Of a DNA stretch of 6,872 bases, positions 1 to 5,265 are shown one piece after another (the stretch's first letter is position 1; each line of letters starts with the position of its first letter). The DNA lies in NCBI GenBank assembly GCA_013044065.1, contig JABEVA010000191.1, positions 1 through 6,872 of the forward strand, given 5' to 3'. The position numbers were made by a program, and so were the translations under genes. Below the pieces are notes generated by a model. It was given only the letters and a program-made list of their open reading frames with translations, was not told the origin of the DNA and ran no database searches. This stretch comes from Phycisphaerae bacterium. GTDB lineage: Bacteria > Planctomycetota > Phycisphaerae > WQYP01.

Positions 1-307
1 ACCCTATGCCCATCGAAATGGCTCCCCCCAACGACCAGCGCGAAAATAAATCCCGCCCTAGCCGGTCCGTCCCCATCAGGTGTGCCGATGTCGGAGCATG
101 CAGCGTGTCATGCAGATTCTGGCGGGCGTACGAGCCAAGCGTCCACGGCAAGGTACCATAGCAAATCCCCACCAGCACCGCCAAACCCAGCAAACCCGCC
201 ATCGCCGCCCGATTTCGGACAAAACGCCGCGCGGCTCGCCGCAACGGCGAAACCCCCACGTCGGCCGGCACGGCCTCGGTCGCAACTGCCAAATTTGTCG
301 CCGTCAT
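1..307 (-). CDS. OppC/DppC-family ABC transporter permease, N-terminal part (cut by window edge)
   Basis: This is the start of an inner-membrane permease subunit of a peptide/nickel-type ABC importer; the subunit normally pairs with an OppB-type permease and two ATPases. Only 102 residues are visible and no stop is reached. After a polar cytoplasmic N-terminus comes 'RRFVRNRAAMAGLLGLAVL' (about residues 27-45), the typical OppC lead-in to the first membrane helix. Residues about 78-95 read 'MGTDRLGRDLFSRWSLGG', the conserved GTDxLGRDxxSR motif that precedes the transport domain. The ATG at 307 is the first possible start, because a TGA lies two codons upstream in frame; a weak GGTGA sits just before it. 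It follows the TMEM175-type gene on the same strand after 161 bp, with no oppB in between, so partner genes may lie downstream beyond the edge. Family assignment is firm; the substrate cannot be told. Confidence 0.86.
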   Translation of the reverse strand, partial: MTATNLAVATEAVPADVGVSPLRRAARRFVRNRAAMAGLLGLAVLVGICYGTLPWTLGSYARQNLHDTLHAPTSAHLMGTDRLGRDLFSRWSLGGAISMGIG

Positions 308-468
308 GCTTCACCCATTGGATGGCTCGAGTTGGTATGGCCGACGATGGTCATGGATGATGCATCTCTTTCCAAGTCACAAGATACTTAACCCCATGGT
401 ATTCAACCAGCTCCTGCCTCTTTTCGGCTTTGAAACTCGCATCCCGCGTTTATGAAAGTGCCGGGCTA

Positions 469-1056
469 CTATGCCTCCAGATGGTCTTTCAGCGCCCGTG
501 CAATGCGTTGATCGGGAACCAACCATAGAACGGCTATCAGTATGTACAGCCCATCCGAAAGCCAGTGGTTGGCGAAGGCCAGGGCAATCGCTGCGGCATA
601 GCCCAACATGGAAAACTTGCCTTTGCGGTCGCGTCCAATGGCACCGGCCAGAATCGAATCGCTCCCCTGCCCGATGATAATCGTCCATTGTAAAATAAAA
701 TAAGCGATTGCCGCCATCAACAAAACCACACCATAAAGAGCCGTGGGCACGGCGGCAAAATGATTTTCACCCATCCACCCCGTAACAAAAGGTATCAGCG
801 ATAACCAGAAAAGAAGGTGCAGATTGGCCCACATCATCGGCGCGGTGATCGCCCGGGTGGCATGCAACAGATGATGATGATTGTTCCAATAAATTCCAAT
901 GTAGACAAAGCTCAAGGCGTAGTTGAGAAACACCGGCAGCACGGGCGAAAGAGCCGCCGCGCTCGTGCCATGCGGCACCTTCAAATTCAGCACCATGATG
1001 GTGATGATAATGGCAATAACGCCGTCGCTGAAGGCTTCCAAGCGGTTGGTCTTCAT
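469..1056 (-). CDS. TMEM175-family (DUF1211) integral membrane protein, probable potassium channel subunit
   Basis: A 195-residue membrane protein. The N-terminus 'RLEAFSDGVIAIIITIMVL' (residues 5-23) carries the FSDGV(I/F)AI signature of the first transmembrane helix of TMEM175/DUF1211 proteins. In characterised members this helix lines the potassium pore. Hydrophobic stretches near residues 9-26, 38-57, 72-92, 103-128, 148-164 and 168-182 fit the usual six helices, and the length matches a one-repeat bacterial subunit. 'YWNNHHHLLHA' (56-66) after helix 2 is also typical. The start at 1056 is chosen because the family signature begins four residues later. An in-frame start at 1125 would add 23 unconserved residues encoded across the promoter. 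No Shine-Dalgarno sequence is visible and a -10 box ends six bases upstream, suggesting a leaderless transcript. The physiological role is not shown by context. Confidence 0.88.
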   Translation of the reverse strand: MKTNRLEAFSDGVIAIIITIMVLNLKVPHGTSAAALSPVLPVFLNYALSFVYIGIYWNNHHHLLHATRAITAPMMWANLHLLFWLSLIPFVTGWMGENHFAAVPTALYGVVLLMAAIAYFILQWTIIIGQGSDSILAGAIGRDRKGKFSMLGYAAAIALAFANHWLSDGLYILIAVLWLVPDQRIARALKDHLEA

Positions 1057-1062
1057 CGCAGG

Positions 1063-1071
1063 ATTATAACA
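1063..1071 (-). promoter_or_regulatory. Extended -10 promoter of the TMEM175-type gene
   Basis: Read on the minus strand, TGT directly precedes a perfect TATAAT (1068-1063), giving an extended -10 (TGnTATAAT). The -35 position, 17 bases upstream, reads CTGCAG, a poor match, as is common for extended -10 promoters. Only six bases separate the box from the ATG at 1056, so transcription would start at or within a base or two of the start codon. Confidence 0.55.
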
Positions 1072-1274
1072 CAAGGCGACCACCGCTGCAGCCCGGCGAC
1101 CCGGTCCCCGGCATCCGGGGCCCATCTCTGAAGAACCGCTTTTTGTCGCACCTCGGCCGGGGCGTCGGCAGGCCTGTCCCTGGCGGGGATGTCGCGGGTT
1201 CCTGAGGTGCCGCGCGGACCGGCGGAGAAAAAAATAATCTCCCCAGGGGCTTTGGGCCGGTAATTTGGTACGTG
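1072..1274. other. Non-coding stretch between the TMEM175-type gene and the IS remnants
   Basis: No gene is recognised here. The stretch is GC-rich except for an A-run near 1228-1237. It holds a perfect small hairpin (CCCCGG-CAT-CCGGGG, 1106-1120) and a distant pair of 7-mers (GCACCTC at 1148-1154, GAGGTGC at 1204-1210). Neither is followed by a T-run on either strand, so I do not call a terminator. It may be decayed sequence connected with the transposase-like fragment that follows. Confidence 0.4.
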
Positions 1275-1404
1275 GCTATGCTTAGTGTTCAGGAAAGCAG
1301 CGCCGTCAGACTCTGGATAGGGCAGATCCCCGATAGCCGCGATCAGGACCAGATCATCTATCCCCGGGTGGCGTTGCTGTGGACCGGTCTGCTGCTGTTT
1401 TTGG
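1275..1404 (+). pseudogene. Short fragment resembling a transposase N-terminus, interrupted by the IS256-type element
   Basis: About 43 codons from the ATG at 1275 read 'VRLWIGQIPDSRDQDQ' followed by 'YPRVALLWTGLLLFL'. The IPD(P)R motif followed by a short hydrophobic segment resembles the N-termini of several DDE transposase families, but I cannot name the family. The reading stays open to 1580 only by running antisense through the IS remnant, so those last residues are not part of the original protein. The similarity ends almost exactly where the IS terminus begins, which fits truncation by insertion. No good ribosome binding site precedes the ATG, and the continuation was not found on the far side of the IS. 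It could also be an unrelated decayed small protein. Confidence 0.35.
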
Positions 1405-1430
1405 GGCTACTGTCAAAAGTTGTGGACGGG
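1405..1430 (+). repeat. Probable IS256-type terminal inverted repeat (single surviving end)
   Basis: The sequence begins GGCTACTGTCAAAAGTTGTG and lies 7 bp beyond the transposase stop codon. Its TGTCAAAAGTTGTGGA core resembles ends I recall for IS256-family elements. The partner copy was looked for at the other end by eye and not found. The boundary is approximate to a few bases. Confidence 0.45.
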
Positions 1431-1436
1431 CGGAGG

Positions 1437-2198
1437 TCAGGCGGCCGATTTTATGACTCCATCTTCATCTACAACTCCGGCAATAACATCGCGCATCAAC
1501 TCCGATCCGTTGAGACGCTGAAAGCCGCGATGGGAGCCTTGTCCGAGCTTATAGACCATGGCCCCGTCACCGATGGCTAATTTCGGCGGCACGGTCCAGC
1601 CACGGCTCTGCAAATCCAGCAGCAGGCTTATCCAGGATTGTTCGCTTTCCCGGTAGCCGTCGGCGATGGCCAGAATTTCCTTTTCCCCGCTTTCCGTGGC
1701 CCCCAGCAGCACCAGAATGCACGTCCGGTTGTGCTCCATACGGATATTGAAATAAATGCCGTCCGCCCAGATATACACCTACCACTTATCTGCCAGGGAA
1801 CGCTTATTCCAATCCGCGTACTGTTTCTGCCAAGCGGCGGCCAGCCGGGATACCGTCGAGGCTGATACGCCCTGGTCCGCCGGACCCAGCAGTGACTCCA
1901 ATGGTTCGCTCATATCCTTGGTGCTGATCCCATCGAGATACATCCAAGGAATCGTTTCATCCAGGCGCTGCGTCCGTCGCAGGTACGGTGGCAATATCCT
2001 TCGATCGAACGCTTCCCGCTGATCGGCCGGACGGCGATCCTCTATCTTGGGCTGACGGATCGGCAGCATCCCGATGCCGGTCATCACACGTCGTTCCGGC
2101 AGATAGCCATTGCGAACCACTTGGCGATGGCCGCAGGCGTCTACCTGATCGGCACGCGCTGCGACCCACGCTTCCGCTTCGATTCGCACCACTCGCCC
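1437..2198 (-). pseudogene. IS256-family (mutator-type) transposase, broken: no N-terminus, amber codon, internal deletion
   Basis: The frame opens after a TAG at 2199-2201 and begins inside the protein ('VRIEAEAWVAARADQVDACG'). Recognisable IS256 blocks follow: 'RQPKIEDRRP', 'ILPPYLRRTQRLDETIPWMY', 'SASTVSRLAAAW', then a TAG at 1779-1781. At that point relatives have an aromatic residue (the K-x-Y-V-Y-x-W-x-D-G block), so a Tyr codon probably became amber. The same frame continues through 'VYIWADGIYFNIR', with the first catalytic Asp, and 'PKLAIGDGA', with the second. It then jumps directly to 'MVYKLGQGSHRGFQRLNGSE', which belongs near the C-terminus of the family, ending at the TGA at 1437. 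Roughly 150 residues, including the expected catalytic Glu, are absent at the junction near 1557-1562. A functional enzyme is not possible. Confidence 0.9.
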
Positions 2199-2302
2199 CT
2201 ACAGCGAGCACCCCACCCTACGCCCCATCCTGACCACACGTCGCCAGCCGATCCCGAAAATGCAAAAAGCTGTTCTGCAGAGCTGTCCGGGGCCGGGCCG
2301 GC

Positions 2303-2331
2303 TTGTACGCAATGATTCGATGGCGTAAAAT
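2303..2331 (+). promoter_or_regulatory. Promoter of the tRNA-Gln gene
   Basis: TTGTAC (2303-2308) and TAAAAT (2326-2331) are separated by exactly 17 bp. The expected start near 2338 leaves about eight bases of 5' leader before the mature tRNA. The match to the sigma-70 consensus is moderate, but spacing and placement are right. Confidence 0.5.
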
Positions 2332-2345
2332 AATTCCGTGTCCTT

Positions 2346-2416
2346 TGGGGGATGGTGTAACGGTAGCACAGCAGACTCTGAATCTGTTTGTCTAGGTTCG
2401 AATCCTAGTCCCCCAG
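2346..2416 (+). tRNA. trnQ: tRNA-Gln, anticodon CUG
   Basis: A complete cloverleaf of 71 bases can be folded by hand. The acceptor arm TGGGGGA/TCCCCCA forms seven pairs, and the D arm is GTGT/GCAC. The anticodon stem GCAGA/TCTGT (first pair G-U) encloses the loop CTCTGAA, and the T arm CTAGG/CCTAG encloses TTCGAAT. The anticodon at 2378-2380 is CTG, reading CAG (Gln). The U1-A72 pair and the G at the discriminator position (2416) are known identity elements of bacterial tRNA-Gln and agree with the call. The 3' CCA is not encoded, so it must be added after processing. The variable loop is four bases. The gene stands alone between the IS remnant and the RNase gene and has its own promoter. Confidence 0.97.
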
Positions 2417-2422
2417 TTTTTT
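2409..2422 (+). terminator. T-run directly after the tRNA, possible transcription end
   Basis: Six T residues (2417-2422) follow the discriminator base without a gap. No separate GC-rich hairpin precedes them. If termination happens here, the tRNA acceptor and T arms would have to act as the hairpin. This is plausible but weak evidence. Confidence 0.25.
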
Positions 2423-2515
2423 GCCGTTTCGCAGCCAGTGGCTCCGATGCCCGCTTGAGTGATATTTGGCCGAATCTCCATGTTGCCGCCTGCCGGTGCC
2501 CACAGACCGGAAAAC

Positions 2516-2531
2516 GCAAAATCTGTTTTGC
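2516..2531. other. Small perfect hairpin in the tRNA-RNase intergenic region
   Basis: GCAAAA (2516-2521) and TTTTGC (2526-2531) form a six-pair stem with the four-base loop TCTG. There is no T-run after it on the plus strand beyond the stem itself. Its function is unknown; it may be chance. Confidence 0.3.
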
Positions 2532-2569
2532 CAAACTGACCCACCGCCGCGCTATGGACTTAAAGACCG

Positions 2570-2600
2570 ATGACCTCTAAAATAGGCGGGATGATAAATT
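2570..2600 (+). promoter_or_regulatory. Candidate promoter of the RNase E/G gene
   Basis: TGATAAATT (2592-2600) reads as an extended -10 (TGn + TAAATT). ATGACC (2570-2575) matches TTGACA at four of six positions, with a long 19-bp spacer. Transcription would start near 2607, inside the palindrome at 2603-2625, leaving a leader of about 60 bases. It is the best candidate I could see, but not a strong one. Confidence 0.3.
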
Positions 2601-2602
2601 CG

Positions 2603-2625
2603 TTCACATTCTCGTAGAATGTGAA
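2603..2625. promoter_or_regulatory. 23-bp perfect palindrome (operator or 5'-leader hairpin) upstream of RNase E/G
   Basis: TTCACATTCT (2603-2612) and AGAATGTGAA (2616-2625) are exact inverted copies with the three-base centre CGT. A second short palindrome, TTGATCAA, follows at once (2626-2633). No T-run follows, so it is not an intrinsic terminator of the tRNA. It lies 40 bases before the proposed AUC start. It could be a repressor operator at the transcription start or an RNA hairpin in the leader. RNase E of Escherichia coli is known to control its own mRNA through leader hairpins; extending that to this gene is inference. Confidence 0.5.
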
Positions 2626-2652
2626 TTGATCAACAATATAGCATCTTTTACA

Positions 2653-2668
2653 GTGAGGGTTTCCCATC
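2653..2668 (+). promoter_or_regulatory. Shine-Dalgarno sequence and probable AUC start codon of the RNase E/G gene
   Basis: GTGAGGG (2653-2659) is followed after six bases by ATC (2666-2668). The ATC opens the long RNase E/G frame, which begins just after an in-frame TGA at 2654-2656. No ATG, GTG or TTG exists in this frame before 2987. The GTG at 2653 itself leads to a stop after eight codons in another frame. AUC and AUU starts are rare but real in bacteria (infC uses AUU). A mutation or base error changing ATG to ATC would look identical. Confidence 0.4.
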
Positions 2669-2986
2669 AATTCCAATAATTCCGGTGGCACGGCATCCGG
2701 CGACCAGCCGATTCCGTCCGACTATCAGATCAACGCAGGCCAGGCTGGCCCAGCGGCTGGTGCCGACCCAGCTCTGCCGGCCCATGCTTCAACTGAAGGT
2801 TCCAGTGACCCAACACCCGGCAGCGGGAAACGTTCGCGCCGTCGCCGCAGACGTGGCGGCCGGGGCCGAGGGCGAGGACGCGCACGCAGTGGCGTAACCG
2901 CCGTCGGCAAACTTCCCACCGCCACCACGGACCAACCACTGGAGCCTAACCCCTCCTCCTCCTCGACCGATTCGGCGGCGGCCTCC
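2666..2986 (+). other. In-frame N-terminal extension of the RNase E/G protein upstream of the first conventional start
   Basis: These 107 codons are open and look coding. They read Gly/Ser/Ala-rich sequence, then 'GKRSRRRRRRGGRGRGRARS' (codons encoded at 2825-2890), then Thr/Pro/Ser-rich linker that continues without a break into the annotated protein. A basic Arg/Gly block of this kind is typical of RNA-binding disordered regions in RNase E-like proteins, and an R-rich segment in the right frame is unlikely to be accidental. The TTG at 2987 sits inside a Ser/Ala-rich linker and has only a poor ribosome binding site. Confidence 0.6.
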
Positions 2987-5239
2987 TTGTCGACAGAGTC
3001 ACAACCCCAGACGCGTCTGGAATCAGACCTGCAACATCCTTCCGCGACTCCTCCACCGCTGCCAGCCCCGTCTGGCCCCGCCGCTTTGCCAATGCCACTG
3101 CAACGCGCCAGCGCCGCAGCGCGACGGGTGGTACATGCCGCACCCGGAGCCACCCAGCATCTGGGACGGCGATCCTTCGGCGGTGCCAGCCGCATGCGCC
3201 ACCAGTTTCGTCCGTCCGGTACGCCGCCCTCCCGTGAAGACGCTTCTTTGCCCGGGAAAACCGCTCCAGACGCCCTCGCGCCGACCGATGAACGATTGGC
3301 CTTGCCAATGGATGCTGGCAGCGAGCACAACACGGCCCAGACACCACCTGTCGAAACTCCCTCGGTAACCTCGGTGCCGATGCCCGCAGTCCGCGATGAT
3401 GTTTCGGGAGAACCGGATGATTTTGCCGCCGCGGCCGCCGATATGGAAAACAGTGCCGATCTGGATACCCAGAGTCTCTCCAGCGACGCGCCAGCCGCCG
3501 CAACGCCCCGCCGCGACGGCCCACCGAGCCAACTGTTGATTAATGTCGCCCAGCAGGATGAAGTGCGGATTGCCCTGATGCGTCAGGGGATACTGGAAGA
3601 ACTCTACATGGAGCGATCCAGCACCGAACTACACGTGGGCAACATCTACAAAGGCCGTGTGGTGAATGTGGAACCCAGCATTCAGGCGGCGTTTATTGAT
3701 TTTGGGATTGAGAAAAACGGCTTCCTGCATATCAGCGATCTGCACCCCCAGTATTTCTCCGGATCGCAGCGCCGCATCGGCCAGACGCACCGGCTCAGCG
3801 AAGCCGCCCCGGATTCCGAGGGTTCCGCGGAACCCGCCGATACGGAAGTAGAAGGCGCCGATGACGAAATTCCCGGCGGCATTTACGGCGACGGCGAACT
3901 GGAAGTGTCCGAAGACGCCCTCCCAGAGGGCGCGATGGATTCCGGCAGCGAACACATTCGCCCCATGGAAAAGGTGGGACGCAAAACCCCCCGCCACAGC
4001 CGCCCGCCCATTCAACAATGCCTGCGCCGCGGACAAGATGTCATTGTCCAGGTGACCAAGGAAGGCATCGGCAACAAAGGCCCCACACTCACCAGCTACA
4101 TCAGCCTGCCGGGACGTTACCTGGTGATGATGGCGGGCATGAGCCAGTTGGGAGTTTCCCGTAAAATCGAAAATGATGAGCAGCGCCGCGCCATGCGTAA
4201 ACTGCTCCAGGAACTCAATCCCCCGAAAAATCTGGGCTTTATCATTCGTACCGCCGGCATGGACCGTACCAAAAAAGAACTCCAGCAGGATCTGCTCTAT
4301 CTCGTACGTATCTGGAAACTCATCAACGAACGCATCGCCACGCTGCCCGCCCCGGCCGAGCTCTATCAGGAAAGCGATCTGGTCATTCGCACCATCCGCG
4401 ATCTGGCCGTGCAGGATATTGACCGTATTATTGTTGATGATCCGGTCGCGGCCGACCGGGTACGCGATTTTCTGGAAATCATCAGCCCCAAATCCGCCGG
4501 CTTGGTCGAGGTGTATCGTGACCCCCTGCCGTTGTTCCAGAGATTCAATGTGGAACGGCAGATTGACCGGATCAATGCCCGACGGGTGGAAATGGCCAAC
4601 GGGGGGTCGCTGGTCATTGATTCCGCCGAGGCCCTGGTGGCTATTGATGTCAATTCGGGCCGATACCGCGAGCATCGCGATGCGGAGCTGACGGCCTTTA
4701 ATATCAACAAGGACGCCATCCGGGAAATTTGCCGCCAACTGCGCCTGCGAGACTTGGGCGGCGTGATTGTGATTGACTTTATTGACATGCGCGAAGACCG
4801 GCACAAACGCGAAATCGAGCGGCTTTTGCGTGACGAATTGCGCCACGACCGGGCCCGCACCAAAGTCCTGCGGATGAGCCAGTTCTGCATGATTGAACTG
4901 ACACGCCAACGCATGAAACCAAGCCTCAAACGCAGTATTTATCAGGATTGTCCGCACTGCCACGGAGCGGCCTTAATCAAGACGCCCGAAAGCGTGACCC
5001 TGGATGTCATCCGTCGCCTGGCCGCCGGTGCCACCCGCGCCGATATCGCCCGCATTGAAGTACGGGTGTATCCATCAGTGGCCACGTTTCTGCTGAATCG
5101 GCAGCGCAAGGCCCTGGTAAATATGGAAGAGCGCACGGGCAAACGCTTTAACATCACCGGTGATGCCAATTTATCCGGTGATGCGGTCCTGCTGGAAGCC
5201 TTTGATGCACGCGGCAATCCGCTGAATTTGATTTTGTAA
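2987..5239 (+). CDS. rng: Ribonuclease E/G family endoribonuclease (conventional start given; true start probably ATC 2666)
   Basis: This is a single-strand-specific endoribonuclease of RNA processing and decay. From the TTG the product has 750 residues; from ATC 2666 it would have 857. Residues 1-180 are disordered, rich in Pro, Ala, Ser and acidic residues. The S1 RNA-binding domain starts at about 182 ('QLLINVAQQDEVRIALM') and contains 'GRVVNVEPSIQAAFIDFG'. It is split by an acidic insertion at 258-341 and resumes with 'VIVQVTKEGIGNKGPTLTSY'. The catalytic domain shows 'AIDVNSGR' and 'VIVIDFIDM'; by alignment to E. coli RNase E the metal-binding residues are Asp554, Asn556 and Asp600. 'CPHCHG' (Cys655, Cys658) is the zinc-link motif. 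The small domain ends at residue 750, so the long C-terminal degradosome tail of E. coli RNase E is absent; the disordered part lies at the N-terminus instead. It converges with murA 15 bp downstream. Confidence 0.95.
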   Translation: MSTESQPQTRLESDLQHPSATPPPLPAPSGPAALPMPLQRASAAARRVVHAAPGATQHLGRRSFGGASRMRHQFRPSGTPPSREDASLPGKTAPDALAPTDERLALPMDAGSEHNTAQTPPVETPSVTSVPMPAVRDDVSGEPDDFAAAAADMENSADLDTQSLSSDAPAAATPRRDGPPSQLLINVAQQDEVRIALMRQGILEELYMERSSTELHVGNIYKGRVVNVEPSIQAAFIDFGIEKNGFLHISDLHPQYFSGSQRRIGQTHRLSEAAPDSEGSAEPADTEVEGADDEIPGGIYGDGELEVSEDALPEGAMDSGSEHIRPMEKVGRKTPRHSRPPIQQCLRRGQDVIVQVTKEGIGNKGPTLTSYISLPGRYLVMMAGMSQLGVSRKIENDEQRRAMRKLLQELNPPKNLGFIIRTAGMDRTKKELQQDLLYLVRIWKLINERIATLPAPAELYQESDLVIRTIRDLAVQDIDRIIVDDPVAADRVRDFLEIISPKSAGLVEVYRDPLPLFQRFNVERQIDRINARRVEMANGGSLVIDSAEALVAIDVNSGRYREHRDAELTAFNINKDAIREICRQLRLRDLGGVIVIDFIDMREDRHKREIERLLRDELRHDRARTKVLRMSQFCMIELTRQRMKPSLKRSIYQDCPHCHGAALIKTPESVTLDVIRRLAAGATRADIARIEVRVYPSVATFLLNRQRKALVNMEERTGKRFNITGDANLSGDAVLLEAFDARGNPLNLIL

Positions 5240-5244
5240 CCCTG

Positions 5245-5265
5245 CGGACCGCGGTTATTGGTCCG
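5245..5265. other. Short inverted repeat between convergent RNase E/G and murA genes
   Basis: CGGACC (5245-5250) and GGTCCG (5260-5265) can pair around a nine-base loop that contains the murA stop codon. There is no T-run on either side. It could weakly help separate the two converging transcripts, but it is not a recognisable intrinsic terminator. Confidence 0.2.

Larger units (their letters stand above)
1405..2200 (-). mobile_element. Decayed IS256-family insertion sequence remnant
   Basis: The element is defined by its minus-strand transposase remains and by a terminus-like sequence at 1405-1430 immediately after the transposase stop. The length (about 0.8 kb) is far below the roughly 1.3 kb usual for the family. 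Material is missing at the transposase N-terminal end, at about 2195-2200, and in the middle of the gene. No matching inverted repeat was seen near 2200-2340, so one end appears lost and no target duplication can be defined. It is very unlikely to be mobile. Confidence 0.75.

Noticed and set aside
108..314. Minus-strand frame starting with GTG at 314 near the left edge
   Set aside because: It is out of frame with the clear OppC-type sequence that starts at 307 and is low-complexity.
1106..1120. Perfect CCCCGG-CAT-CCGGGG hairpin as an intrinsic terminator
   Set aside because: No T-run follows it on either strand, and it lies upstream of a gene start rather than after a gene.
1057..1125. N-terminal extension of the TMEM175-type protein to the start at 1125
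   Set aside because: The 23 added residues are unconserved and encoded by GC-rich sequence and the promoter; the family signature begins right after the ATG at 1056.
1779..2380. Idea that tRNA-Gln might read the amber codon of the neighbouring transposase
   Set aside because: The anticodon is CUG, not an amber suppressor anticodon, and the transposase is also truncated and internally deleted.
2685..2897. Plus-strand frame of 70 codons beginning at 2685
   Set aside because: It overlaps the Arg-rich N-terminal coding region of the RNase E/G gene in another frame and has no features of its own.
3629..4963. Open minus-strand frame of 444 codons antisense to the RNase E/G gene
   Set aside because: It mirrors the conserved catalytic coding region, is a codon-bias shadow, and shows no domain of its own.
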